From: Pseudolabrys sp.
GTDB taxonomy: Bacteria; Pseudomonadota; Alphaproteobacteria; Rhizobiales; Xanthobacteraceae
Assembly: GCA_022843325.1 (NCBI GenBank)
Contig: JALHNV010000004.1
Location: 1-64,000, forward strand
Direction of reading: 5' to 3'
DNA length: 64,000 bases
This document shows, piece after piece, positions 8,321-17,643 of this stretch. How positions within the stretch are numbered: position 1 is the stretch's first letter; each line of letters opens with the position of its first letter. Position numbers and translations under genes: made by a program. A model generated the notes under the pieces. The model saw only the letters and a list, made by a program, of their open reading frames with translations, was not told where the DNA came from and did not search any database.

Positions 8321-10057
8321 TTACGCTTCGGGAATGACCGGCAACAACAGGTAAGGTTGCTGTCCGGGGGAGAAGTGCAGCGAGTTGCGGCAGTTGAAAA
8401 TGGCCGGCGGCCTGTCGTCCGGATCGATGTGCAGGAACGGGCCGACGCCCTTCATTGGATACGGCGCGTTTGGCAGCGCAATATCCTTGCCGTCAACTTC
8501 GTAATCCTTGCCGCGCACGCTCAGGGCCAGCCGATAGCCGGGCGGCACGACGATCGAGGTTGGCCAGATTTCGACGTCGAGTTCGACCGGCTTGCCGGGC
8601 GTTAGCGGCTGCGTCTCGTCGTGCGTATGCCACGGCCGGTAGGGCTGCGACAGTTTCGGATCGAGTTTGCGCTGCGAGGCGCGCAGCCAGCCGAGGCCGA
8701 CCGGCACGCGCGGGTCGTTTGAGCCAATATAGGTGACTTCCTTGCCGGCGGGATCGAACAGCCGGAGCACCAGGAACAGGTCGGCGTCGGTCGTCTCCGA
8801 GGAGACGAACAGCTTGGCGGCGACCGGGCCGGTGATTTCCAGGCTTTCCTTCATTGCCGGCAGCGTGAACGTCAGCCCGTCGCGGGTGGTGTCGTAGCTC
8901 AGCACGGTTTCGGCGGTGGGCGCGGTGGTGCCGAGTTCTTTTGCATCCGGCTGCAGATAATACTTGGTCCACTTCGTGCGCGCGATCGGCCACTCATTTT
9001 CCGCCCGCAGCACAAAGGTCTCGTCCGGGTGACGGATATTGAGCGACACCTTCGGCTGCTTGTCCCAGCCGGTGTTCTCGCCCTTGAGGAAGTGGCCGAA
9101 GAACCGCTTCTGCAGCGCTTCGCCGTAGTTGCTGTAGTAGTGGGTGAAGTGGGTGTCGCCGTGCACCTCCAGCCATTTCTGCTTGGCGCCGGCGCGCAGA
9201 TAGCCTTCGAAGTTGCCGCGCGTGTGCAGGCCCATGCCACCCCAGTTTCCGGCCGACAGCAGCGGCGCCTCGATCTGTGACAGATCGGCAGTGCGCGCGG
9301 CGTAGTATTCGTCGGCGTATTTGTGATGTTTGGCCTCAGCCGGCGTGTCGGTGCGGCGCTTCTTGAGTTCTTCTTCCGGCAGCGTGTCGGGGCCGGCGAC
9401 CGGCTCACCGGTCACCACGCTCTTGGCGCCGCGATCGCCGACGCCGTGCTGCACGCTCGCGACCTGACGCGGGTGCCACGTGTTGAGGAAGTCGCTGAGA
9501 ATGCCGCCGTGACGGGCGAGCTCGCGATAGTAGTCGGACGAACCTTCCCAGATGCACAGCGCGGACAGATGCGGCGGCTTCAGCGCGCCGGCCGTCCACT
9601 GGTTCATGGCGTAGTAGGAGATGCCGCTGATGCCGACCTTTCCTGTGCTCCAGGGTTGCGTGCCGGCCCATTCGACGCACTCGTAGATGTCCTGGGATTC
9701 GCGCGCCGACCACACGTCGAGTTCGCCGGGCGAGCGGCCCGAGCCGCGCGAGTCGATGCGCACCAGAGCGTAGCCGTCCGGTACCCACTTTTCCGGATCG
9801 ACCAGCTCCCAGTTTTGATAGATGTTGCTGGAGCCTTCGAGCACTTCCGGCGCGGCCTTGGTCAGGCGCGACCAGTTGCTCTTGTAGCCTTCCTGGAATG
9901 ACAGGCCCTTGGCGTAGGGGCCGTAACTGATAATGACGGGATACTTGCCATCGCCGACCGGGCGGAACACGTCCGCGCGCAGAACGACGCCGTCGTCCAT
10001 CTTGATCGGCGCATCCCAATCGATCTGCATGCCATCGCGAATTTCGCTTTTCATCAT
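8321..10057 (-). CDS. CocE/NonD-family serine hydrolase (X-Pro dipeptidyl-peptidase S15 fold)
   Basis: 578 residues, the normal length. MDDGVVLRADVFRP at residues 20-33 is the usual N-terminal beta motif of the family, and S147 in GISGISYYAMNQW is the nucleophile. RIDSRGSGRSPGE at 100-112 is the oxyanion-side strand. From about residue 350 to the end there is a jelly-roll domain (ETTDADLFLVLRLFDPAGKEV, LTPGKPVELDVEIWPT), as in cocaine esterase. It hydrolyses an ester or amide of unknown identity. There is no signal peptide, so it should be cytoplasmic. The elbow has Y-A where many homologues have GG. Confidence 0.87.
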   Translation of the reverse strand: MMKSEIRDGMQIDWDAPIKMDDGVVLRADVFRPVGDGKYPVIISYGPYAKGLSFQEGYKSNWSRLTKAAPEVLEGSSNIYQNWELVDPEKWVPDGYALVRIDSRGSGRSPGELDVWSARESQDIYECVEWAGTQPWSTGKVGISGISYYAMNQWTAGALKPPHLSALCIWEGSSDYYRELARHGGILSDFLNTWHPRQVASVQHGVGDRGAKSVVTGEPVAGPDTLPEEELKKRRTDTPAEAKHHKYADEYYAARTADLSQIEAPLLSAGNWGGMGLHTRGNFEGYLRAGAKQKWLEVHGDTHFTHYYSNYGEALQKRFFGHFLKGENTGWDKQPKVSLNIRHPDETFVLRAENEWPIARTKWTKYYLQPDAKELGTTAPTAETVLSYDTTRDGLTFTLPAMKESLEITGPVAAKLFVSSETTDADLFLVLRLFDPAGKEVTYIGSNDPRVPVGLGWLRASQRKLDPKLSQPYRPWHTHDETQPLTPGKPVELDVEIWPTSIVVPPGYRLALSVRGKDYEVDGKDIALPNAPYPMKGVGPFLHIDPDDRPPAIFNCRNSLHFSPGQQPYLLLPVIPEA

Positions 10058-10153
10058 TGTCCTTCGTGTCTCCTCAAACCTTGTTCGCTGCAGTCATATC
10101 TATGCGATTGATGTGTCTGGAGTTTGGCGCAGAACCACACGCCATACGTTCGC

Positions 10154-11098
10154 TCACGCGGTCTGCGGACGATGCCGCTTGACGGCGTCGGGGTTGGTAG
10201 AATCCTCGCCCATATATACGCCACGTTCCCATTTGCGCTTGAGCGGATCCGAGACGGTCAAAGTCATCTTGCCTATGTGCTGGATTTCGATGTCGACGGT
10301 CTCGCCGTCCTGCAACGCGCCGAGGCCTTCGTGGTTCGTACCGCAGGCAATCAGATCGCCGGAGTTCATCGTCATCACCGTGGTGGCGAACTCGACCAGT
10401 TCCGGAACCCGGTGTTCCATGTCGTCGGTGTTGTAGTTGTGGCGCAACTGCCCGTCGTTCCAGAACCGCACCACCAGATCGTTGGGGTTGGGCACCTCGT
10501 CGGCCGTGACGATGCAAGGACCGATCGGTCCGAAGGTGTCGAACGACTTGCCAAGCCAGCTTGTCAGCGGGCTGGCCGGCCAGGTCTTGCGGCCTTCCTC
10601 GCGCGCCGAAACGTCGATCATGCAGGTGTAGCCGAACACGGCGCTGCGCCAGTCCTTGGCCTTCACCATCTTGGCCGGGCCCTTGATCACCAGCGCCAGT
10701 TCGGCCTCGTGCATGAAGATCCACGGCACGGTGAACTCCGGCAGCATGATTGTGTCGCCGGGGCCGATCACGGCGTCCGGATTCTTCATGAACATGTTGA
10801 GCGGGCGCGCTTCGCGTTGCGCGTGCTCCCAGTAATTGGCGATGCAGGCGAGGATCTTGCCGGGCCGCGGCAGCGGCGCGCGCAGACGCACGGTGTCGAG
10901 CGGCACGGCATCGCCGTCGCGCGACAGCATCTCCAGCGCCGGCCGCAAGCGGTCGTAGCCGTCGATGATCCCCTGCATGGTAAGCTGCGGCGTGTAGCTG
11001 GCCGGCACCGCCGCCGAAATATCGATGACGCCGCGATCGGTGAGCACGCCGGGCCGGATATCGGTGCTTTGCTGCGGTTGAAACAGGACCAGCTTCAC
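10154..11098 (-). CDS. Fumarylacetoacetate hydrolase-family protein
   Basis: 314 residues from a GTG at 11098, which has GGAGG five bases upstream; a GTG at 11110 overlaps that ribosome site and is less likely. The FAH catalytic domain covers about residues 70-300. Metal-binding acidic residues fall in HEAELALVIKGPA, and the region CMIDVSAREEG and GDLIACGTNHEG follow. Family members hydrolyse or hydrate acylpyruvates and 2-keto-4-pentenoates in aromatic catabolism. It may be transcribed with the downstream CocE and Bug genes on the same strand (gap 96 bases). Confidence 0.87.
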   Translation of the reverse strand: MKLVLFQPQQSTDIRPGVLTDRGVIDISAAVPASYTPQLTMQGIIDGYDRLRPALEMLSRDGDAVPLDTVRLRAPLPRPGKILACIANYWEHAQREARPLNMFMKNPDAVIGPGDTIMLPEFTVPWIFMHEAELALVIKGPAKMVKAKDWRSAVFGYTCMIDVSAREEGRKTWPASPLTSWLGKSFDTFGPIGPCIVTADEVPNPNDLVVRFWNDGQLRHNYNTDDMEHRVPELVEFATTVMTMNSGDLIACGTNHEGLGALQDGETVDIEIQHIGKMTLTVSDPLKRKWERGVYMGEDSTNPDAVKRHRPQTA

Positions 11099-11294
11099 GT
11101 ATTCCTCCACGTCTTTTGTTTTTGTTCTGACAGTGATTTACCGGTGTACGCTGCGAATAGCCACGCAGTCATGGTAGCCGCGTTTTGCCGCTGGACACTA
11201 CCGGTTGACGGTGTGAAAGTTGCAATCTTGGCCCGGCTTTTGCGACGGTCATCAGTGAACTTGCGCCCTGTTTTCCGCTTGAAGAGAGACCATT
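11099..11294. promoter_or_regulatory. Divergent promoter region between FAH-family and allophanate hydrolase genes
   Basis: 196 bases between two divergent starts. It contains T-rich patches near 11112-11125 and two ACCGGT hexamers, at about 11141 and 11205, 64 bases apart. These could be operator half-sites but are too short to claim. GAGAGAC just before 11295 is the ribosome site for the plus-strand gene. Confidence 0.35.
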
Positions 11295-13097
11295 GTGGCT
11301 GAGACCGTTGCTGAGATTATTGCCGCCCACCGTTCCGGCACCTTGACGCCCGAGCAGACGGTGGCGCGAAGTTTTGCCCGCATTCGTGCCAATGGCGACG
11401 ATGCCGTCTTCATCAGCCTGCGCCCCGAAGCCGAGGTGCTGGCCGAGGCGCGGGCGCTTGCCGCGAGCGGCAACACGGCGCTGCCGCTGTACGGCGTACC
11501 GGTGGCTGTGAAGGACAATATCGACGTCGCCGGGTTGCCGACGACCGCCGCCTGTCCGGCCTTCAAATACAACGCCATCCACGACGCCACCGCAGTGGCG
11601 CGGCTGCGCGCCGCCGGCGCGCTGGTCATCGGCAAGACCAATCTCGACCAGTTCGCGACCGGGCTGGTCGGCGTGCGCTCGCCCTATGGCGTGCCGAGAA
11701 ATCCCGCCCACCCCGAGATGATCCCCGGAGGCTCAAGCTCGGGCTCCGCGGTCGCGGTCGCCGCCGGGCTGGTGCCGCTGGCGCTCGGCACCGACACGGC
11801 GGGCTCCGGCCGCGTCCCGGCCGGCATCAACAATATCGTCGGGCTCAAGCCCAGCCTCGGCATGATCTCGACCCACGGCGTGGTGCCGGCCTGCCGTACG
11901 CTCGACTGTGTGTCGGTGTTTGCGCTCACGGTCGACGACGCCTGGACGGCGCTGTCGGTGATGGCGGCGCCGGACCCGGCCGATCACTATTCGCGCCACC
12001 GTCCGGCCGGCACGCCCGGCGCCATGCCGGCGCACATCAAGCTCGGCGTGCCGCTCCCCGGCCAGCGGCTGTTCTTCGGCGACAAGCAGTTCGAGCGCGG
12101 CTACGAACTGGCGCTGGAACGGCTGGCGCGGCTCGGCTGCGAGATTATCGAGACCGATATCGAGCCGTTCTACGAAACCGCGCGGCTGCTGTATGACGGA
12201 CCGTGGGTGGCTGAACGCACCATCGCGGCGCAGCCGGTGCTGTCGTCCGCGCCGGAGGAGATCCATCCGGTCACCCGCGAGATCATTCTCAACGGCCTGC
12301 GGCCGACCGCGATCGACACCTTCCAGGCGCTGTACAAGCTGGAGCGGCTGCGCCGCATCGCCGACTTCAAGTTCAAGCAGATCGACGCGCTGGCGCTGCC
12401 GACGGCGCCGACCGCCTATTCGCTGCAGCAGGTGCTGGCCGATCCGATCCAGCTCAACAGCCGGCTCGGCACCTACACCAATTTCGTCAATCTCCTCGAC
12501 ATGTGCGGCCTGGCGCTGCCGGCCGCCATGACCGAGGCCGGTCTGCCGTTCGGCATTACGCTGCTCGCCGCCGGCGGCCACGATGCGCGGCTGGCCGAGA
12601 TCGGCCGCGTCTTCCACGCCGACACCGACTTGCCGCTCGGGGCGCTGAAACTGCCGCAGCCGCCGTTGTCTCCGCTGGCACCGCAATCGGGGGACAATGA
12701 AATCGCGCTGGCGGTGGTCGGCGCGCATCTGTCGGGGCTGCCGCTGAACGGCGAATTGCGCGCGCTCGGCGGACGCCTGCTGGAGACGACACAGACCGCG
12801 GCGGACTATCAGCTCTATGCGTTGCCCGGCACCACGCCGGCCAAGCCCGGGCTGGTGCGGGTCGAAAGCGGCCAGGGCGCGGCGATCGAGGTCGAGGTCT
12901 GGGCGCTGCCGATGACGGCGTTCGGCGCCTTTATCGATGCGGTGCCGGCGCCAATGGCGATTGGCACGGTCTCACTGGCCGACGGCCGCAGCGTCAAAGG
13001 CTTTCTCGCCGAAGGCGCGGCCATCGCCGGTGCGCAGAATATTTCCGGCTTCGGCGGCTGGCGAAAATATCTGGCGCGGGAGAAGGCGACGGTGTGA
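11295..13097 (+). CDS. atzF: Allophanate hydrolase (AtzF-type)
   Basis: 600 residues with a GTG start preceded by GAGAGAC. The amidase-signature domain covers about 1-440 with the Ser-cisSer-Lys triad visible as K73 (AVKDNIDVAG), S147 (PGGSSSGSA) and S171 (DTAGSGRVPAG). The 98-residue K-to-S spacing equals that of Pseudomonas AtzF as I recall it. The C-terminal domain (about 460-600, SGLPLNGELRALGG and GFLAEGAAIAGAQNISGFGGWRKYL) is the allophanate-specific module. It hydrolyses allophanate to ammonia and CO2 and is the last step of urea-amidolyase, biuret and cyanuric acid pathways. No urea carboxylase or biuret hydrolase is in the window. Confidence 0.92.
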   Translation: MAETVAEIIAAHRSGTLTPEQTVARSFARIRANGDDAVFISLRPEAEVLAEARALAASGNTALPLYGVPVAVKDNIDVAGLPTTAACPAFKYNAIHDATAVARLRAAGALVIGKTNLDQFATGLVGVRSPYGVPRNPAHPEMIPGGSSSGSAVAVAAGLVPLALGTDTAGSGRVPAGINNIVGLKPSLGMISTHGVVPACRTLDCVSVFALTVDDAWTALSVMAAPDPADHYSRHRPAGTPGAMPAHIKLGVPLPGQRLFFGDKQFERGYELALERLARLGCEIIETDIEPFYETARLLYDGPWVAERTIAAQPVLSSAPEEIHPVTREIILNGLRPTAIDTFQALYKLERLRRIADFKFKQIDALALPTAPTAYSLQQVLADPIQLNSRLGTYTNFVNLLDMCGLALPAAMTEAGLPFGITLLAAGGHDARLAEIGRVFHADTDLPLGALKLPQPPLSPLAPQSGDNEIALAVVGAHLSGLPLNGELRALGGRLLETTQTAADYQLYALPGTTPAKPGLVRVESGQGAAIEVEVWALPMTAFGAFIDAVPAPMAIGTVSLADGRSVKGFLAEGAAIAGAQNISGFGGWRKYLAREKATV

Positions 13098-13138
13098 GAC
13101 GTGGAGTAGTCCGCGAGCAGTGACACAAACGCGGCGTG

Positions 13139-13250
13139 CTCCCTCTCCCCTTGGGGGAGAGGGCTGGGGTGAGGGGGCAAGTGACTCTCGATAGATCGTA
13201 TCCCCTCACCCGACGTGCTTCGCACGTCGACCTCTCCCTATGGGAGAGGT
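13139..13250. repeat. Dispersed palindromic repeat with nested inverted repeats (family C)
   Basis: Three hairpins lie in a row: CCCTCTCCCC-ttg-GGGGAGAGGG (13141-13163), GACGTGC-TTC-GCACGTC (13212-13228) and CCTCTCCC-TAT-GGGAGAGG (13231-13249). GGGTGAGGGG near 13167 pairs with CCCCTCACCC at 13202-13211, giving a cloverleaf-like fold. The element sits between the 3' ends of two convergent genes and may end transcription. Elements of this look are widespread in Bradyrhizobium-type genomes. Confidence 0.8.
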
Positions 13251-13259
13251 TAAGAAAGC

Positions 13260-13943
13260 TCAAATCGTCTCCGTATAATGCAGATACTCCTCGCGCACGG
13301 TGACGATGTGCGCGTACATCGCCGAGGCAGCGATGTCGTGTTCGCCGCGCAATATCGCCTGCACCACGCGGTCGTGTTCGAAGTGCGACTTGGCGAGACG
13401 GCCAAGAATACGGAATTGCGCGCGGCGGAACGGCTGTACCCGGCCCCGTGTCGCCAGCGTGATCTCGGCAAGATACGTATTGTGCGCGCCGTTATAGATG
13501 CAGTTGTGAAATGCTTCGTTGACTTCGTGATAGCGCTGCGGATCGCCGCTCTGGATCATCACGCGCAACTCGTCGTGAATGTCCTCGAGCGAGCGCCGCT
13601 CGGCGCTGTTCATGCGCTCGGCGGCGAGCCCGGCGCATAGCGCCTCCAGTTCGGCCATGACCTCGAACATGCCTTCGAGTTGGGCTGCGCTCGGCCGCGC
13701 TACCACGGCGGCACGGTGCGCCCGCACTTCGACCAGGCCACTTGCCCCCAGCAGCCTTAACGCCTCGCGCACCGGTGTGCGCGAGACGTTGAAGCGATTG
13801 GCGATAGTGGTTTCGTCCAGCGAAGACCCGGGCGCCAGCACGCCGCGCACGATCTCGTCGGCCAGTTGCAGGCGCAATTCCTCGGCCCGCGTCTTGCGCG
13901 GAAACGGAATCGGCTGGGTGTCTGCGGGAGCGCTGACGCTCAT
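13260..13943 (-). CDS. GntR-family (FCD subgroup) transcriptional regulator
   Basis: 227 residues. The winged helix at about 20-85 has ANRFNVSRTPVREALRLL as the recognition region. The FCD effector domain at about 95-220 has the spaced histidines (EAFHNCIYNGAHN, KSHFEHDRV) that bind a metal and a carboxylate ligand in this subgroup. It is the last gene downstream of the dipeptide-type ABC operon, 33 bases after the ATPase gene, so it probably controls that operon and itself. A candidate operator lies at 19441-19458. The ligand is probably the transported substrate or a product of it. Confidence 0.88.
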   Translation of the reverse strand: MSVSAPADTQPIPFPRKTRAEELRLQLADEIVRGVLAPGSSLDETTIANRFNVSRTPVREALRLLGASGLVEVRAHRAAVVARPSAAQLEGMFEVMAELEALCAGLAAERMNSAERRSLEDIHDELRVMIQSGDPQRYHEVNEAFHNCIYNGAHNTYLAEITLATRGRVQPFRRAQFRILGRLAKSHFEHDRVVQAILRGEHDIAASAMYAHIVTVREEYLHYTETI

Positions 13944-13976
13944 ACTGGATTCCTGCGCGAGCGTGAGGCCGTTCTG

Positions 13977-15698
13977 TCAGATCGGCGGATGGGGAATCGC
14001 CGACAGCAGGTCGCGGGTGTAGCTGGCTTCCGGCGCATCCATCACCCGTTGGGTCGGTCCCTGTTCGACGATCTGTCCCGCCCGCATGACAATGACACGG
14101 TCGCACAAGAGCCGCACCACATTGAGGTCATGGGACACGAAGAGATAGCTCATCCCGAGGGAATCTTTAAGGTCTTGCAACAAGTTAAGCACGACTGCCT
14201 GGACCGATACGTCGAGCGCCGCGGTCGGTTCGTCGAGGATGATCAGGTCCGGTTTGAGCGCGATGGCGCGGGCGATGCCGACGCGGGCCTTCTGGCCGCC
14301 GGAGAGCTGATGCGGGAAGCGATCGAGCAGGTCGAGCGGCAGGCCGACTTGCGTCGCCAGTTCCTCGCAGCGCGAGCGGACTTCACCGCGGCCGATACCG
14401 CCAAGTTGCAGCAGCGGATCGGCGATGGCGCGCGCGGCCGTGAAGCGCGGATTGAGACTGTCGGTCGGGTCCTGGAACACCATCTGGATGCGCTTGCGCT
14501 GCGGCAGCGTCGCAAAGTTTCGCGCAGGGATTTCGCCAATGTCTTCGCCGCCGAAGGTGATGCTGCCGGAGGTCTTGTCGATCAGCCGCATCACCATCAT
14601 CGAGGTGGTGGACTTGCCGCAGCCGGATTCGCCGACGAGGCCGACGCTTTCGCCGCGCGCGATCGAGAAGCTGATGCCATCGACGGCACGGAAGGCGTCA
14701 GGCACGACGGCCGGCTTCTTGCCGAACAGCTTCGACATCGTGGTGGCGAGATCCTTGCGGGCATATTCCTTGACCAGTTTGTCGACCACCAGCAGCGGCG
14801 GCTCGCCGACAACGACCGGCGTTTCCGCGATCAGCGCGGCCCGCGCCGCCTCATCCTCGGGCAACAGATCGCGCAGCGAAATGCCGGGACGGGGAGTCGC
14901 CCGCATCAGCTTGCGGGTATAGGCGTGCGCCGGGCTGCGGAAGATGGTTTCCGAGCGCGCGGTCTCGACCACGTTGCCCTTCTCCATCACCACCACCTTG
15001 TTGCAATAGGCGGCGGCGAGGCCGAGGTCGTGGGTGATCAGAATAGTCGACATGCCACGCTCGCGCGTCAGTTCGACCACAAGGTCCATGACGGCCTTCT
15101 GCGTGGTGACGTCGAGCCCGGTGGTCGGTTCGTCGGCGATCAGCAGTTGCGGCCGGCATGCGAGCGCCAGCGCGATCACGACACGCTGGCACATGCCGCC
15201 GGACAGTTCGAACGGATAGGCGTGATAGCGCTCGCGCGGCCGCGCGATGCGCACCTGGTCGAGTACCTCGATCGCCTTCTCGCTGACGGCGTCGTTGCCG
15301 GCCTGGGCGTGCTGCATCAGCACGTCCTCGATCTGGTGGCCGACCTTGCGGATCGGGTTGAGCGCCAGCCGCGGGCTCTGGAAGATCATCGACATTTCGC
15401 GGCCGCGCAGGTCGCGCATCTGGCTTTCCGGCATGGCCCGCAGATCGACGCCGCTGAACATCACCGAGCCTTCGGCGATGCGTCCGGCGCGATCGAGAAT
15501 GCGCATCACGGCGTAGGAGGTGACCGACTTGCCCGACCCCGACTCGCCGACAATGCCGAGCGTCTCGCCCTTTGCCAGCGAGATGTTGATGTTCCTGACC
15601 GCCTGCACGGTGCCGCGGCGGGTGGCGAACTCGACCGTGAGATCGCGGATGTCCAGCAGCGGCACGGTCGCGTCGTTGATCAGCGTTGTGTTCGTCAT
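13977..15698 (-). CDS. Dipeptide/oligopeptide ABC transporter, fused ATP-binding subunits (DppD-DppF type)
   Basis: 573 residues carrying two ATPase domains in one chain. The first has Walker A GESGSGKS at 51-58 and signature LSGGMCQRV. The second has GESGCGKSTTS near 350 and signature LSGGQKARVGIARA. Both have Walker B-type strands (LLIADEPTTGLDV, LIILDEPTAALDV). In most bacteria these are separate DppD and DppF genes; GsiA-like fusions are known. The start at 15698 follows TGAGGCAGCC and leaves eight bases after the permease stop. It powers the DppB/DppC permeases upstream. Confidence 0.92.
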   Translation of the reverse strand: MTNTTLINDATVPLLDIRDLTVEFATRRGTVQAVRNINISLAKGETLGIVGESGSGKSVTSYAVMRILDRAGRIAEGSVMFSGVDLRAMPESQMRDLRGREMSMIFQSPRLALNPIRKVGHQIEDVLMQHAQAGNDAVSEKAIEVLDQVRIARPRERYHAYPFELSGGMCQRVVIALALACRPQLLIADEPTTGLDVTTQKAVMDLVVELTRERGMSTILITHDLGLAAAYCNKVVVMEKGNVVETARSETIFRSPAHAYTRKLMRATPRPGISLRDLLPEDEAARAALIAETPVVVGEPPLLVVDKLVKEYARKDLATTMSKLFGKKPAVVPDAFRAVDGISFSIARGESVGLVGESGCGKSTTSMMVMRLIDKTSGSITFGGEDIGEIPARNFATLPQRKRIQMVFQDPTDSLNPRFTAARAIADPLLQLGGIGRGEVRSRCEELATQVGLPLDLLDRFPHQLSGGQKARVGIARAIALKPDLIILDEPTAALDVSVQAVVLNLLQDLKDSLGMSYLFVSHDLNVVRLLCDRVIVMRAGQIVEQGPTQRVMDAPEASYTRDLLSAIPHPPI

Positions 15699-15705
15699 GG
15701 CTGCC

Positions 15706-16608
15706 TCACGTCCGCCGCTGCGGATCGACAAGATCGCGCAGGCCGTCACCGAGCAGATTGAAGCAGAACACGGCGATCATCAGCGCCGCGCCCGGGAACA
15801 GCGCGATCCACCATTCGCCGGAAATGATATTGGCGGCGCCCTCGGCAACCATGATGCCCCATTCCGGCGTCGGCGGTTTGACGCCCAGGCCGATGAACGA
15901 CAGCCCGGCGGCGTTCAGGATGGCGTAACCCATGGTCAGGGAGATCTGCACCATCATGATCGGCATGATGTTGGGCAAAATGTGCAGCAGCAGGATGCGG
16001 AAGTCGCCGTTGCCCGACAGCCGCGCCGCCTGCACGAAGCCGGCCTCACGGCGGACATTGGCCTCGGCGCGCGCCACGCGGACGTAGAGCGGAAAGTTGA
16101 TGATCGCAGTGGCGATGACGATGTTGGTGACGGTGTTGCCGAGCGCGGCGACGATGCCCATGGCCAGCACGAACAGCGGGAACGCCATGATGGTGTCGGC
16201 GAGCCGGCTGACCACGCGGTCGGTCCAGCCGCCGAAGAAGCCGGCGGCGATGCCGGCGAAGCCGCCCATGACGAACACCAGCGCGACCGAACTGACCGCG
16301 ATGACGAGGTCGAGGCGGGTCGCGACCACCACACGGCTGAAGATGTCGCGGCCGAGCTGGTCGGTGCCGAACCAGTGCGTCAGCGACGGCGGCTGCAGCG
16401 TCGCCGTGGTGTCGGTGGCGAGCGGGTCGTAGGGCACGATGTAGGGGCCAAACACCGCGCACAGGACGATCAGCAGGAACAGGCCGAAGGCCAGCCCGGT
16501 GACCGGGTTTTCCGCCACGACGTAGCGCGCGTGTTTGAAGATCGAGTTGCTCGGGGTCTTGGGCTGAACCGGCGCAGCCGTCGCCATGGGCATGCTTGTT
16601 TCGGTCAT
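15706..16608 (-). CDS. Dipeptide-type ABC transporter permease (DppC)
   Basis: 300 residues with one N-terminal membrane segment, the N-terminal loop YDPLATDTTATLQPPSLTHW, then the diagnostic HWFGTDQLGRDIFSRVV at about 90-106 seen in all DppC/OppC proteins. Five further membrane segments follow, and the EAA loop is near VRVARAEANVRREAGFVQAA. It forms the inner-membrane channel with DppB, whose stop overlaps this start by four bases (16605-16608, ATGA). Confidence 0.92.
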   Translation of the reverse strand: MTETSMPMATAAPVQPKTPSNSIFKHARYVVAENPVTGLAFGLFLLIVLCAVFGPYIVPYDPLATDTTATLQPPSLTHWFGTDQLGRDIFSRVVVATRLDLVIAVSSVALVFVMGGFAGIAAGFFGGWTDRVVSRLADTIMAFPLFVLAMGIVAALGNTVTNIVIATAIINFPLYVRVARAEANVRREAGFVQAARLSGNGDFRILLLHILPNIMPIMMVQISLTMGYAILNAAGLSFIGLGVKPPTPEWGIMVAEGAANIISGEWWIALFPGAALMIAVFCFNLLGDGLRDLVDPQRRT

Positions 16609-17618
16609 CCTTCAAGCCTCACGCGGGGATCGATGACGCCGTAGAGAATGTCGATCAGCAGGTTGAGCGCGACGTAGAGCACCGCCATGGTCAGGACAAA
16701 GCCTTGCACCGGCGCGAAGTCGGATTGCAGCAGCGCCTCGACCGCGTAGGAGCCGATGCCGGGCCAGGCGAAGACCTTTTCCACCAGCACGTTCGCCCCC
16801 AACAGGAACGAGAACACCATGCCGAGCGTGGTGACCACCGGCAGCATGGCATTGCGGAAGGCGTAGGTGATAATGACGGTGCGGTCGTCGAGGCCGCTGG
16901 CCCGCGCGGTGCGCACGAACTCGGATGCCAGCACAGCCAGCATCGAGGCCCGCGTCATGCGCGTGATCGGCGCCAGCGAGAAGATGCAGAGTGTCAGCGC
17001 CGGCAGGATCAACTGCGCAAAGGCGGCGCGGAACGATTCGAAATTTCCCGTGACCAGACTGTCGATCAGATAGAAGCCGGTGATATGCGGCGGCGTGCTG
17101 GCGAAGGCGTCGAGGCGGCCGACCGGCGCCGGCGACCAGCCGAGCTGGAAGTAGAACACATAGACCAGCAGCAGACCGGTGAAGAATACCGGCAACGACA
17201 CGCCCGCGGTCGCAACGATGCGGCAGGTGTGGTCGATCCATGATCCTTGCTTCACCGCGGCGAGAATGCCCAGCGGGACAGCGATGATAATGGACAGGAC
17301 CAGGCCGAGCAGCGTCAGTTCGGCGGAAGCGGGCAGGCGGCTGGCGATTTCGGTGATGACGGGACGGCCGGTCGACAGCGAGTTGCCGAAATTGCCGTGG
17401 GCGAGATCGCTGACGTAGCGGAGGAACTGTTCGGGCAGCGGGCGGTCGAGGCCCAGCGATTTTCGGACCTCTGCGATCGACTCAGGTGTGGCCGCCGGGC
17501 CGGCAAAGTAGACCGCGGGGTCTCCGGGCAATACGCGGGTCAGAAGAAACGTGACGATCACCACACCGATCAGCGTGGGAATGACCGTCACCAGCCGCTT
17601 GCCGATTGTCGCCAACAT
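16605..17618 (-). CDS. Dipeptide-type ABC transporter permease (DppB)
   Basis: 337 residues. The N-terminal membrane helix (IGKRLVTVIPTLIGVVIVTF) is followed by the conserved LPGDPAVYF region and LGLDRPLPEQFLRYV, typical of DppB/OppB/NikB. Six membrane segments and the EAA loop (FVRTARASGLDDRTVI) are present. It is coupled to dppC by a four-base overlap. A hairpin at 17644-17668 separates it from the binding-protein gene upstream, which may make it less expressed than that gene. Confidence 0.92.
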   Translation of the reverse strand: MLATIGKRLVTVIPTLIGVVIVTFLLTRVLPGDPAVYFAGPAATPESIAEVRKSLGLDRPLPEQFLRYVSDLAHGNFGNSLSTGRPVITEIASRLPASAELTLLGLVLSIIIAVPLGILAAVKQGSWIDHTCRIVATAGVSLPVFFTGLLLVYVFYFQLGWSPAPVGRLDAFASTPPHITGFYLIDSLVTGNFESFRAAFAQLILPALTLCIFSLAPITRMTRASMLAVLASEFVRTARASGLDDRTVIITYAFRNAMLPVVTTLGMVFSFLLGANVLVEKVFAWPGIGSYAVEALLQSDFAPVQGFVLTMAVLYVALNLLIDILYGVIDPRVRLEG

Positions 17619-17643
17619 GATTTCGGCCCTTGAAGAGGTGGCG

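Noticed and set aside
9470-9485. A second parS-like site around CCACGTGT inside the CocE gene
   Set aside because: Only the central CACGTG is shared; the flanks do not match TGTTT...AAACA.
13866-15761. A 631-codon open frame on the plus strand antisense to the fused dpp ATPase
   Set aside because: The minus-strand product has all ABC motifs; the plus-strand reading is His/Arg/Asp-rich shadow sequence.
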